Below, one piece after another: positions 54,534 to 63,945 of a stretch of DNA of 64,000 bases. The notes beneath the pieces were generated by a model. That model was not told where the DNA came from. It saw only the letters and a list, made by a program, of their open reading frames with translations, and did not search any database. The stretch comes from Pseudomonas fluorescens. GTDB taxonomy: Bacteria; Pseudomonadota; Gammaproteobacteria; Pseudomonadales; Pseudomonadaceae. The stretch spans positions 310,001 to 374,000 of the forward strand of contig NZ_CABVHJ010000002.1 of assembly GCF_902497745.1 (NCBI RefSeq), given 5' to 3'. The position numbers were made by a program, and so were the translations under genes. How positions within the stretch are numbered: position 1 is the first letter of the stretch; every line of letters begins with the position of its first letter.

Positions 54534-56282
54534 ATGGCATTGTTCAAACGCAGCAAAACGACTGCGACAGGTTTCGACTGGGCCGGTTTTCTCTGGCTGT
54601 TTGTATTCTTCTGGTACTTCTCGGGTATCACCCAACTGCTGATCCAGCTGACCGGCACCTCCGGCTTCACCGGGTTCCGTCAGGCGTTCGTCATGAGCGC
54701 GATCTGGCTGGCGCCGATGCTGCTGTTCCCCAAACGCACCAAACTGCTCGCCGCCATCATCGGCGTGGTGTTGTGGGCTTGCTCGATGGCCAGCCTGGGC
54801 TACTTCTTCATCTATGAGCAGGAATTCTCCCAGAGCGTCATCTTCATCATGTTCGAGTCGAACGTGTCCGAAGCCGGCGAGTACATGACCCAGTACTTTG
54901 CCTGGTGGATGGTGCCGGCGTTCCTCGCGCACACCGCGTTCGCTTACTTCCTGTGGACTCGCCTGCGCCCGGTGTACATGCCCCGTGGCCGCGCATTCGT
55001 CGCAGCAATGGCCATTCTGATTGCAGTGATCGGTTATCCGCTGGTCAAGCAAACCCTGCGCATGGGCACTTTCGCCCAAGGCTTCGAGAAATTCGAAACC
55101 CGCATCGAACCGGCGGTGCCATGGCAGATGGTCGTGGCTTATCACCGTTATCAGGAAACCCTCGCCGACATGCAGGGCATGCTGCACAACGTGAGCAAGA
55201 TCCCGCCGCTGAAAAATCTCAAGGATGCCTCGGCCGATCAGCCGAAGACCCTGGTGCTGGTCATCGGTGAATCGACCAACCGCCAGCGCATGAGCCTCTA
55301 CGGTTATCAGCGCAACACCACGCCGGAACTGGACAAGCTCAAGGATCAACTGGCGGTGTTCGATAATGTCGTCACCCCGCGCCCGTATACCATCGAAGCA
55401 TTGCAGCAAGTGCTGACCTTCGCTGACGAAGAAAATCCGGATCTGTACCTGTCGACGCCGTCGCTGGTCAGCATGATGAAACAGGCAGGCTACAAAACCT
55501 TCTGGATCACCAACCAGCAGACCATGACCAAGCGCAACACCATGCTCACGACCTTCTCCGAGCAGGCCGACGAACAGGTGTACCTGAACAACAACCGCAA
55601 CCAGAACGCCGCGCAATACGATGGCGACGTCATCGAGCCGTTCAACAAGGCGTTGACTGACGCGGCACCGCGCAAGCTCATCGTTGTGCATTTGCTCGGC
55701 ACGCACATGAGCTACCAGTACCGCTATCCGCCGACGTTCGACAAGTTTCAGGACCGCAACGGCGTACCACCGGGTGTGCGTGACGACCAGGTACCGACCT
55801 ACAACAGCTACGACAACGCCGTGCTGTACAACGACTTCGTGGTGTCGAGCCTGATCAAGGATTACGCCAAATCCGATCCGAACGGCTTCCTGCTGTACCT
55901 CTCGGATCACGGTGAAGACGTGTTCGACTCGGTCGGCCACAAGACTTTGGGCCGCAACGAAAACAAACCGACCGCGCCGATGTACACCATCCCGTTCATG
56001 GCCTGGGCTTCACCGAAGTGGAAAGCCAACCACGACTGGAACTTTGCCGCAGACCTCGATCGCCCGTACAGCAGCTCACACCTGATCCACACCTGGGCCG
56101 ACCTCGCCGGTTTGAGTTTCGATGAACTTGACCGCAGCAAGAGTCTGGTCAGTGACAGCTTCAAGGTACGGCCACTGCTGATCGGCGACCCGTATCAGAC
56201 CGATCAGCGTGCTTTGATCGACTTCAGTTTGATGAAGCCGAAGAAGCCCGAAGCCGCCGTCGCAGACGCGTCAGAACAGTAA
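54534..56282 (+). CDS. cptA: phosphoethanolamine transferase, CptA-like
   Basis: Membrane enzyme of 582 residues that moves phosphoethanolamine from phosphatidylethanolamine to lipopolysaccharide. Five hydrophobic segments fill residues 1-190; a periplasmic sulfatase-like domain follows, with the nucleophile region LVLVIGESTNRQRMSLYGYQRNTTPEL and LIVVHLLGTHMSYQYRYP, and LYLSDHGEDVFD for metal binding. The length and motifs suit CptA (heptose modification) better than lipid A EptA; the acceptor is not certain. I chose the ATG at 54534 with TTGGAGCGCCGA before it over one 45 bases upstream. A terminator follows. Confidence 0.82.
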   Translation: MALFKRSKTTATGFDWAGFLWLFVFFWYFSGITQLLIQLTGTSGFTGFRQAFVMSAIWLAPMLLFPKRTKLLAAIIGVVLWACSMASLGYFFIYEQEFSQSVIFIMFESNVSEAGEYMTQYFAWWMVPAFLAHTAFAYFLWTRLRPVYMPRGRAFVAAMAILIAVIGYPLVKQTLRMGTFAQGFEKFETRIEPAVPWQMVVAYHRYQETLADMQGMLHNVSKIPPLKNLKDASADQPKTLVLVIGESTNRQRMSLYGYQRNTTPELDKLKDQLAVFDNVVTPRPYTIEALQQVLTFADEENPDLYLSTPSLVSMMKQAGYKTFWITNQQTMTKRNTMLTTFSEQADEQVYLNNNRNQNAAQYDGDVIEPFNKALTDAAPRKLIVVHLLGTHMSYQYRYPPTFDKFQDRNGVPPGVRDDQVPTYNSYDNAVLYNDFVVSSLIKDYAKSDPNGFLLYLSDHGEDVFDSVGHKTLGRNENKPTAPMYTIPFMAWASPKWKANHDWNFAADLDRPYSSSHLIHTWADLAGLSFDELDRSKSLVSDSFKVRPLLIGDPYQTDQRALIDFSLMKPKKPEAAVADASEQ

Positions 56283-56286
56283 AACC

Positions 56287-56312
56287 AAAGGGGCCCTGAA
56301 AGGCCCCTTTTT
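56287..56312 (+). terminator. Rho-independent terminator after cptA
   Basis: AAAGGGGCC-CTGAAA-GGCCCCTTTTT, a 9-bp G+C-rich stem with a T run, five bases after the stop. Confidence 0.9.
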
Positions 56313-56328
56313 CATGCTCGACACACCT

Positions 56329-56347
56329 TCAAATAATAATATTTCTC
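56329..56347 (+). promoter_or_regulatory. weak Fur-box-like site
   Basis: TCAAATAATAATATTTCTC matches the 19-base Fur consensus at 12 positions and lies about 80 bases before a siderophore-receptor gene. It is A/T-rich, so chance agreement is possible. Confidence 0.4.
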
Positions 56348-56426
56348 GTTTGATACTAAATCCCCGTCCCACGCCTCGTCTTTGAACAAACGGAATTTTT
56401 CCCTCGAAGACAAGGAGTCGGCTGCG

Positions 56427-58655
56427 ATGTTCGCGCCCATTACCCGTTCCATGACCCTCACCCTCGGCCTGTGCAGCGCTGCCTTCAGCGCCGATCTGCT
56501 GGCTGAAAGCGAAGCCGAAAAGCCGCTGAAACCCAGCAACACAGCGCTGGAGCTGGCCGAGACCAACGTCAGCGCGCAAGGCCTGGGCAACACCACCGAA
56601 AACACCGAGTCTTACACCACCGGCGCGATGAGCACCGCTACTCGCCTGAACCTGTCGATCAAGGAAACCCCGCAATCGGTCTCCGTGATCACGCGGCAGC
56701 AGATGGATGATTTCAAACTCGGTACATTGTCCGAGGCCATGCGCCAGACCACGGGCATTGTCGTGCAGCATCTGGATTCCGATCGGGTCAGCTATTCGTC
56801 GCGCGGTTACGCGATCAACAACTTCCAGATCGACGGGATGCTCAACACCTTCGATCGCATGAAGTCCGATTCCGACACGATCATTTACGACCGCATCGAG
56901 GTGGTGCGCGGTGCCACCGGGTTGACCACGGGCGCAGGTGATCCATCAGCGACCATCAACATGGTGCGCAAACGCCCGACCGCCCAATGGCAAGCGCTGG
57001 CCGGGGTCAGTGGTGGCAGTTACGACAATTACTACAGCTACGTCGACGTCGGCGGGCCGTTGGCTTTCGACGGTCGTCTTCGCGGGCGCACGGTATTGGC
57101 CTATCGCGACAACCAGTCGATCAAAGACAAATACGCGCTGCAACGGGAAGTCGGATATGGCGTGCTGGAAGCCGATCTGACTGACTCTACCGTACTGGCG
57201 GTCGGTTACGACTACCAGAACAAGCATGTGCAAGGTTCGTCCTGGGGCACCGTGCCCTACTGGAATGCCGATGGCAGCAAGGCCGGTCTGGGGCGTTCGA
57301 CCAACATGGCGACGTCGTGGAGTTCCTGGCCGCTACAGGACAAAACCGCGTTTGCCACTCTCGATCAGCAACTGGCCGGCGGCTGGCGCCTGAAAGCGGC
57401 GTACACCCACCGCGACAGCAATACCGACGGCAAGGTCTATTACGCGGGCACCGGATATCCCGAGCCCGACCGCTGCGGCATGAGCGCCTACACCTCGCAC
57501 ATGATCGGCACGCAGAAAATGCAGGCGTATGACTTCAATGTCTCCGGCCCCTACTCGCTGCTGGGCCGCGAGCACGAAATGATGTTCGGCTACGGAGAGG
57601 CCGAGCGCCGCTCGAACTCTCCGTACACCATTGCCAGCCCCCGCCCCAGAGGTTACGGGACTATCCGCGACTGGAAATACATGGGCGATATCGCCAAATT
57701 CAGCGACACCGTCACCGATCTCACCGGCGCCAAGGACGATACCCGGCAGAAAGCCGGATACATCGCCACGCGCCTGAGCCTGACCGATGAACTGCACGCA
57801 GTGCTGGGCAGTCGCTACGGCAGCTGGCAAGCCTCCAGCACCACCAACAGTTACAACGCCAGCCGGCAGCTGAGCAAGGTCGATTACACCAGTCAGAAAC
57901 AGAACGACGTCTGGACGCCTTACGCCGGGCTGCTGTATGACCTGACCCCGGAATACACGGTGTACGTGAGTTACACCGACATCTTCAAACCCCAGGGCAA
58001 CCGCGACAAGAATCGCAAGTACATCGACCCGGTGGTGGGTAAAAACCATGAGCTGGGCCTCAAGGGCAGTTTGCTCGAGGAACGCCTGAATCTGTCCACG
58101 GCGCTGTTCTGGAGCAAGCAGGATAATGTCGCTGAAGTGGACAACTCGGTGCCAGCGGATCCGGTTACCCGCGAACAGTTCTACAAGTCCGGCGGCAAGG
58201 GCAACAAAGTCAACGGCTTTGAAGCTGAAGTGTCCGGGGAAATTCTTCGTGGCTGGAACATGACTGCCGGATACACCTACACACACTCGGTCGACGGCAA
58301 AAGCGAGCGCACCAACACCAATCAGCCGATGAACCTGTTGCGTGTGTCCACCGCGTATCGTCTGCCGGGCGAATGGCAAGCGCTGACCGTGGGCGGCGCG
58401 GTGAACTGGCAAAGCGATATGTATGGCATCGCGCCCCGACCGGTTGGCCTCGACACCGAAGAGACGCGCATCAACCAGAGCGCCTACACCGTGGTCAACC
58501 TGATGTCGCGGTATGAGTTCGACAGGCACCTGTCAGCATCGCTGAACGTCAACAATCTGTTCGACAAGAAATATTACGACAATGTCGGCTTCTACGACGG
58601 CGTGTATTGGGGAGATCCGCGCACGGTGACGGTGAGTCTCGACTGGAAGCTTTGA
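56427..58655 (+). CDS. TonB-dependent siderophore receptor, FhuE-like
   Basis: Outer-membrane receptor of 742 residues with a signal peptide (cut near LLAES). The plug domain follows at about 75-190 (LSIKETPQSVSVITRQQMDDF, YSSRGYAINNFQIDGM, RIEVVRGATGLTTGAGDPSATINMVRKRP), then a 22-strand barrel ending LFDKKYYDNVGFYDGVYWGDPR. It resembles E. coli FhuE (coprogen/rhodotorulic acid receptor) along the barrel. There is no N-terminal signalling domain and no sigma/anti-sigma pair beside it, so it is not a cell-surface-signalling receptor. I chose the ATG at 56427 after AAGGAG. The exact siderophore is not known. Confidence 0.85.
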   Translation: MFAPITRSMTLTLGLCSAAFSADLLAESEAEKPLKPSNTALELAETNVSAQGLGNTTENTESYTTGAMSTATRLNLSIKETPQSVSVITRQQMDDFKLGTLSEAMRQTTGIVVQHLDSDRVSYSSRGYAINNFQIDGMLNTFDRMKSDSDTIIYDRIEVVRGATGLTTGAGDPSATINMVRKRPTAQWQALAGVSGGSYDNYYSYVDVGGPLAFDGRLRGRTVLAYRDNQSIKDKYALQREVGYGVLEADLTDSTVLAVGYDYQNKHVQGSSWGTVPYWNADGSKAGLGRSTNMATSWSSWPLQDKTAFATLDQQLAGGWRLKAAYTHRDSNTDGKVYYAGTGYPEPDRCGMSAYTSHMIGTQKMQAYDFNVSGPYSLLGREHEMMFGYGEAERRSNSPYTIASPRPRGYGTIRDWKYMGDIAKFSDTVTDLTGAKDDTRQKAGYIATRLSLTDELHAVLGSRYGSWQASSTTNSYNASRQLSKVDYTSQKQNDVWTPYAGLLYDLTPEYTVYVSYTDIFKPQGNRDKNRKYIDPVVGKNHELGLKGSLLEERLNLSTALFWSKQDNVAEVDNSVPADPVTREQFYKSGGKGNKVNGFEAEVSGEILRGWNMTAGYTYTHSVDGKSERTNTNQPMNLLRVSTAYRLPGEWQALTVGGAVNWQSDMYGIAPRPVGLDTEETRINQSAYTVVNLMSRYEFDRHLSASLNVNNLFDKKYYDNVGFYDGVYWGDPRTVTVSLDWKL

Positions 58656-58728
58656 CACATAGGTTGAAGGCATTTTGATTGACTCGACCGTCACGAGAAC
58701 GGGAGCCTCACGCGTATTGGCAACCGCT

Positions 58729-58760
58729 AAAAGCTGCGCATAGAAAAATGCGCAGCTTTT
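58729..58760 (+). terminator. Rho-independent terminator after the receptor
   Basis: AAAAGCTGCGCAT-AGAAAA-ATGCGCAGCTTTT, a 13-bp perfect stem with A and T runs, so it can act on both strands. Confidence 0.88.
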
Positions 58761-58908
58761 CTGGTTTTGGTGACCCGCCGGAACACTGCGCGGTACGCCA
58801 ACCGCTCGTCGGATAACGGCCTGTACCTGTAATTTCTGACAGTAGCCAAACGATCCCCCCCCGCCCTGTAATGGCTCCCAGGTATTTCATCTTCAGGGAG
58901 CGACACCC

Positions 58909-60483
58909 ATGGCTGGCAGGACGAATGAGTTTTCGAACGTCAACGCGCAACTCTACCCCTTGAAGTTCCTCGCTGGTGTCTCTCCGATTACCAGTGACCC
59001 GGCCCCGCCCCCCGAGGTGCCCGTGGTGGGATTACCGCACTCCGCTTTCACCGGGCTGAACGCCACGACCATTGCTCGCGTTGACCCGCCGATGGATGAG
59101 TACATAGCAGTACTGCTTTATCTGGAGACCTCGGGCGCCCCCCTGCTGATCGAGCGAAAAGTGCCGGACGATTTCAACGCCCCCACGATGTTCGATGTGG
59201 CCCAATCATTGTTCGCGGAAGGGCTGAACAGTTTTTACTATGTCATCGAACGGGCCAGCGGCAACGAGGGCGGATCGACGCCTTCATGGGCGCTCTACAA
59301 CAACCATCTACCCGGTGGCAATGAAGTTCCCGGTAGCGGTGACCACCCTTTTCTGGCGCTCAGTCTCCCTGCTGAATTAGGCAACCCACCACAGATTGGC
59401 AAGGAGGACGCGGCCAACGGCGTTGCTCTCACGCTGTCTTTTCCCTTCGGGCAGCCTTACGACAAAGTCCTGCTGGAACTCAACGGCCAGTTTTTCCCTG
59501 TCACATGCGCAGAAAAGGACCAGCCCTTAGTGATTGTTCTGACCCAGACCATGCTGGAGCAGGCAGGCAATAACCCGCATTTCGAAATTCGCTACACCGT
59601 GATTTCCCAAGTGAACAACCCCACCGCCAATCGACGTAAATCGGCCGCCCTGATAGCGGATGTCGATCTGCAACGCTCATCGCTGGTCGCGCCGATCCTG
59701 CGAGAGGATCCGGAAGACGACAGCGATGACCCGCACATCATTGATCGCGACGAACTCCAGGGGCGTGACCTGTCGGTCATTGTGCTGGCAAGTGCTCCGG
59801 CATTTCAGGCCGACGACACCGTGAGTGGCACCGTAACGGTCACACCGCCCGGCACTGTGCTGCCACTGAGCGGCGTGATCGAAAGCGAACCGGACGGCAC
59901 GTTGAAGCGCTGCATCATGCAAGTAGCCAACCAGCAAATCATCACCGGCAGCGAAGTGCGGGCAGTGTACGAATTGACGCGCGCCGGTGTGCCGGTGGGT
60001 CGCTCCAACACGGCGACCGCGCGTGTCACGGGTTCTGGTGACCTGCCCGGTGATGGACAGATCGCTGCACCCGGTTTTCCGGTGGTCAACACCAACGGCG
60101 CGATTGGCCTGGACCAACTCGTCGAAGGCCCCGAGGGTCTGCATAACCCGGTTCGGGTCACCCTGGATTACACCCACGCAGCAATCGGTGATGCCATCGA
60201 GCTGTTTTTTGTCGGCTACGACACGCTGAACATTGGCGGCAATCCGGTTCCCAATGCCGCCTATAACCCGCAGCCACCCTACGCCTTGACTGAAGCGGAT
60301 ATCAGCCGTGGCCACTACGACTTCGCCGTGCCCGCCCGACATCACTTTGCGGTGTGCAGCCGTGGCAGCGTGGAGGCCTGGATCATTGCCAGCAATGCGA
60401 GCGGCTCGACGCAATCGCTCAAGAAACGCGTGAACTGTGACGTGAAAAAACCGGGTGAAAGTACTTGTCCGGAAAACTTCTGA
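58909..60483 (+). CDS. Ig-like-repeat protein 1, function unknown
   Basis: Protein of 524 residues with a good RBS (CAGGGAGCGACACCC). There is no signal peptide or membrane helix. It appears to be built of beta-rich Ig-like modules with recurring signs: LDPxM/VDPPMDEY, then LNGQFF or hydrophobic beta strands, and a closing YTV or YEL followed by a Lys/Arg/Ser linker (VISQVNNPTANRRKSA; RAVYELTRAGVPVGRSNTATA). It shares module style with the next gene, 66 bases downstream, and likely forms one operon with it. It has a Cys-x-x-Cys-like end (KKRVNCDVKKPGESTCPENF). I do not recognise a named family. Confidence 0.75.
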   Translation: MAGRTNEFSNVNAQLYPLKFLAGVSPITSDPAPPPEVPVVGLPHSAFTGLNATTIARVDPPMDEYIAVLLYLETSGAPLLIERKVPDDFNAPTMFDVAQSLFAEGLNSFYYVIERASGNEGGSTPSWALYNNHLPGGNEVPGSGDHPFLALSLPAELGNPPQIGKEDAANGVALTLSFPFGQPYDKVLLELNGQFFPVTCAEKDQPLVIVLTQTMLEQAGNNPHFEIRYTVISQVNNPTANRRKSAALIADVDLQRSSLVAPILREDPEDDSDDPHIIDRDELQGRDLSVIVLASAPAFQADDTVSGTVTVTPPGTVLPLSGVIESEPDGTLKRCIMQVANQQIITGSEVRAVYELTRAGVPVGRSNTATARVTGSGDLPGDGQIAAPGFPVVNTNGAIGLDQLVEGPEGLHNPVRVTLDYTHAAIGDAIELFFVGYDTLNIGGNPVPNAAYNPQPPYALTEADISRGHYDFAVPARHHFAVCSRGSVEAWIIASNASGSTQSLKKRVNCDVKKPGESTCPENF

Positions 60484-60549
60484 GTATCAACTGCCGAATC
60501 CCGCGCGGCTTGCTGCCCGGACCGTTCAATACTTGAAAGGAATGCAATC

Positions 60550-63471
60550 ATGACTATTCAAGAAGTGCCTGTTTCCGAGTTGCACCAGAGCTTTCCCCTC
60601 GCACTAAACCCGCCGACCATTCCTGCCGCCGTCGCTAACGGCGGCCTGCGCTGGCAAGACCTCAATGATCCGAGCAGCCCCGTGCAAGTGCAGATCGTTT
60701 TGCAGCCGGGCAGCGTCCTGTTGAATGATTTCATCGACCTGATGTGGCTAGGAAAACGGGTTGCCGGCGATGCTGTCAACGCCGACCACCTGAGCACCGG
60801 TATCGTCACCTTGAGTGTCGCCCCGGCAGACATCCTCGAACACCCTGACGGTCTGCATACCGTTGAATACACCGTCACGGCCGCTATCGGCGATCAGACT
60901 GAGCCCTCCCCTCCGGCTACCGTCAAGGTCAAACGGCTGCTGCCCGGCGGCAACACCGGCGACGATGCCGGTACTGAATACATCAACGAAAACCTGCAAG
61001 CCCCGACCGGTATTCCGGCACTGATTGACGACGCCATTGCCGAGCTCGGCATTACGGTAACCGTACCCGCTTACGAAAACATGGCGGTCGGCGACCTCCC
61101 GCAACTGGACTTTGGCGGCCTGCGCATTCCCCACGCGCCGTTGACCGAGGCTGAAGTCGGCCGGCCAGTCACATTCAGGGTGGAAAAAGCCACGCTGATC
61201 GCCGCTCCCGGGCGAGTCATCGTGCGCTACGACATTCGTGATGTGGTCAATAACTGGTCGCGCTGGTCACTGCACGCCAGCACCGACGTCGAGGCCGGCG
61301 AAAACCTGCTGGCCGCGCCGCGGGTACTCGATGCAATCGGCGGCGAAATCGACCTTGCTCGCCTGGGCGATAAAGATGCGCGAGTGCAGACCCCCGTGTT
61401 TAGCGAGCGCATGTCACTGGGCGACCTCGTGAAGTTGACCTGGGCCGGAGTTACCGCCGTAGGTTTACCCGTCGAGGTACAGCTCGAAAAAAAGGTCGAG
61501 GAAGAAGACATTGGCTGGCCGCTGGACTTCAACATCCCCAACGACAAGGTGCGGGCCATCGCTCAGGGCAATGCCGTGGTTCGCTATGAAGTCACATTTC
61601 TCTCCGGCTCCAGACTTTCTTCGCGACGCACCACCGTTGCGGTCATCGGGCAGGTTGAGTTGCTTCCCGCCCCGATCGTCGCTGGTGTCGTCGGTGATGT
61701 GCTGGACCCGACCAGCCTGCCGCCCGAAGGCGCCTTGGTACGCATCGACAAACACTTTCTGATCAACGCCGGCGATACCCTGCTCTTGCTATGGGAAGGC
61801 AAAACCGCCAATGGCACCTCGTTGACTCACAGCATTCCCATTCCGGTAACCGGCAGCGGCGCGGAAAACGGCGTCGAGCGCCGGGTACCGCTGATTTACA
61901 TCACGCCCCTGCAAGGGGGCACGGTCACGGTGAGCTTTACCCTGAACAAAAACGGCGGCGCCAGTTTGCAGTCGGACAAATTGCCCTTGCAGGTCAAAAG
62001 CCTTGGCGTCAATTTGCCCAAGCCCACCATTGACTACGCCCAAGGTGAAACTCTGGATCCGGAGGCCGTGCCGGCTGACGGCACAACAATAAGAGTCAAT
62101 TACACGATGGAAACCGGTGACCGTATCGACGCGCACCTGGATGGCGTGTTGGACTTCACCGATTGGTTTCCTGTTCCGGCCAACTGGAACAGCAAGGAAG
62201 TCGAGTTCCTGGTCGACAAAAACTATGTCGACCTGAACAAAGATCAAAATGTGCAGGTGTTCTACATCGTTACCCGTGGCGGGCAACCGTTGCCGCCCTC
62301 GGAAAAGCAATCGCTATTGATCGGCAGCGCGGTGGAGTTGGAGCCACCTCGCATCAAAGAGGCCAACGGCAACAGCCTCAATCCATTCGCGGCCAAAGAC
62401 ACGCTCACAGCGGTGGTCACCGTCGACCAGAGCATGATCGGCGCGCAACTGAACGTCACCTGGGCCGGTACAGCGGGTGGCGGCAGCAACACCACAACAC
62501 CTGTACCCGTTACGGCTCTTGGAGATATGGACATTCCACTGCCCAACTCGGTGGTGGCTTTCAACCTCAACAAACCGGTATCGGTGATCTATAACGTCAT
62601 CCGAAACGGCACTCCAAAGCCCTCGAAGCCGTTGATTCTGGCGGTACAACCCATTGCCGATGGTGACCCGAATCTGCCGACACCCACCATCGACGGCGCA
62701 GTGGGTAATACACTGGATGTGAGGCAAGTGGATGACTCTGCACAATTACGCATCGACGAATGGTTGCTGCAGGCTCTGAATCAAAACACTTGGCTGGACT
62801 ACAAAGGAACTGACAAAAACGGCAATGCAGTAGAACTTTTACTCTTGGCCGGTGCCGCGCACCAGCAGGCATCGGGCTTGGTTACTGCTGCGCGGGTTGC
62901 CTGGTTACGGGAGCTCAAGGATGGGAGTGCGTTGACGATTACGTTCAGGGTGAATTTTGACAAGGTATCCAATGCAAGTAATGCGGTCAGTTTTCCACAG
63001 GCGAGATTGACAATACGCAATCTCCTAGTGGGAGGGTCTGAAAACTGGAATGATGAACCTCTAAGAAGGCTTCCCCTAAACGTGATTACAAAATTTAAAA
63101 GTGGGCTGGAAATCACCCCCACGGTTGATTATGGGGACGGAACTTATATCATTACATGGTCTTCCCCCCCGACTGTAAATGCATTGGGTATTTATGAAAT
63201 GTGCAGGACAAGATTCAAGTTGGCAGAAGACTATGTCTCCAATATTTCAATTACTCTTCGTATTGAAGAATCGTCCAACCCACACAAGATTCGTTTCTAT
63301 GATCGAGAAGTACTCATAGAGGAGCTCAATCTTCCGGCCACAGTCCCCGCTGGGCCATTTAATTACAAGGCGCCAATAGGCAGGCGGTTCAATTTTTTCG
63401 AAATCTGGACCGTGAATTCATCAGCATTCCGTCCGGGCATGTTTATTATTGAGTTAAAATGGTTTGACTAG
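60550..63471 (+). CDS. Ig-like-repeat protein 2 with distinct C-terminal module
   Basis: Protein of 973 residues after the RBS AAAGGAATGCAATC, without signal peptide. About seven tandem modules of 105-120 residues are visible from residue 20 to 825. They share GxxLDPxxLPxxGxxVRIDxxxxxxxGDxxxxxWxG near the start and VxVxYxVxRxGxxxxSxxxxLxV near the end (for example LDPTSLPPEGALVRIDKHF, LDPEAVPADGTTIRVNYTM and LDVRQVDDSAQLRIDEWLL). The last 150 residues (from about 825) are not repeats: GGSENWNDEPLRRL, then DYGDGTYIITWSSPPTVNALGIYEM and FFEIWTVNSSAFRPGMFIIELKWF. The DNA for this end is clearly poorer in G+C. The function is unknown; an adhesin- or effector-like display protein is a guess. Confidence 0.75.
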   Translation: MTIQEVPVSELHQSFPLALNPPTIPAAVANGGLRWQDLNDPSSPVQVQIVLQPGSVLLNDFIDLMWLGKRVAGDAVNADHLSTGIVTLSVAPADILEHPDGLHTVEYTVTAAIGDQTEPSPPATVKVKRLLPGGNTGDDAGTEYINENLQAPTGIPALIDDAIAELGITVTVPAYENMAVGDLPQLDFGGLRIPHAPLTEAEVGRPVTFRVEKATLIAAPGRVIVRYDIRDVVNNWSRWSLHASTDVEAGENLLAAPRVLDAIGGEIDLARLGDKDARVQTPVFSERMSLGDLVKLTWAGVTAVGLPVEVQLEKKVEEEDIGWPLDFNIPNDKVRAIAQGNAVVRYEVTFLSGSRLSSRRTTVAVIGQVELLPAPIVAGVVGDVLDPTSLPPEGALVRIDKHFLINAGDTLLLLWEGKTANGTSLTHSIPIPVTGSGAENGVERRVPLIYITPLQGGTVTVSFTLNKNGGASLQSDKLPLQVKSLGVNLPKPTIDYAQGETLDPEAVPADGTTIRVNYTMETGDRIDAHLDGVLDFTDWFPVPANWNSKEVEFLVDKNYVDLNKDQNVQVFYIVTRGGQPLPPSEKQSLLIGSAVELEPPRIKEANGNSLNPFAAKDTLTAVVTVDQSMIGAQLNVTWAGTAGGGSNTTTPVPVTALGDMDIPLPNSVVAFNLNKPVSVIYNVIRNGTPKPSKPLILAVQPIADGDPNLPTPTIDGAVGNTLDVRQVDDSAQLRIDEWLLQALNQNTWLDYKGTDKNGNAVELLLLAGAAHQQASGLVTAARVAWLRELKDGSALTITFRVNFDKVSNASNAVSFPQARLTIRNLLVGGSENWNDEPLRRLPLNVITKFKSGLEITPTVDYGDGTYIITWSSPPTVNALGIYEMCRTRFKLAEDYVSNISITLRIEESSNPHKIRFYDREVLIEELNLPATVPAGPFNYKAPIGRRFNFFEIWTVNSSAFRPGMFIIELKWFD

Positions 63472-63945
63472 TCCAACAATGGAGAAGTAAACGAGGCTAG
63501 ACCACAGCATCTAACCTTCTGATCAAAGATCGCGGTCTTCGGAAATTTCTAACCAATTTGGTTTAGGAAACTCCCGCAGACTGCGATCTTTTGTGTTGGA
63601 GCAAACTTTCGGGTTATCGAAACGCGTAGCTTTGCGCCTACAAGGAATCTCGGCAAACTCCGGTTAAGTGCAGCGGTTGACTCCTCTACCTTCACTCCCT
63701 ATCCTCGCGCCTGTCACGACTCATTCGTGATCGGGTTTGACGGCTCGGCGGTTTTAAGGTGTGCATTGCTCTCCAACTTTGCTAGCGCGCTCGCGTGCTC
63801 GAAACAAAGCTAAATGGTGACTGTGTGCGGGGCACTTTCGAGTGCGCCGGGTACCTTAGACCGGTCCGTCAACCTGCGCACAGTTGCCACCCATTCGTTT
63901 GACGGCGATCTGGTGGCAGCTCTAGATGACTAAGGAGCTACACCG
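63472..63945. other. intergenic DNA with decayed REP and leader region
   Basis: About 470 bases. 63521-63593 is a degenerate TGTAGGAGC-type REP pair (GATCAAAGATCGCGGTCTTC ... GCAGACTGCGATCTTTTG). From about 63760 the sequence becomes the leader of the next gene, with a hairpin at 63832-63845. Nothing else that codes was seen. Confidence 0.55.
63832..63845 (+). promoter_or_regulatory. UUCG-tetraloop hairpin in a gene leader
   Basis: GCACT-TTCG-AGTGC is a stable 5-bp stem with a TTCG tetraloop, about 100 bases before the next ATG. I recall similar GCGGGGCACTTT...GGTGCGCCGGGT leaders before small DUF3077-type genes in other Pseudomonas; that is memory, not a search. Confidence 0.5.

Noticed and set aside
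54309-55940. Open frame of 543 codons on the minus strand
   Set aside because: It lies antisense to the phosphoethanolamine transferase gene and has no recognisable domain or RBS.
58656-63471. Prophage or tail-fibre origin of the Ig-like genes
   Set aside because: No phage structural, lysis or integrase genes lie nearby; only the repeat style is reminiscent.
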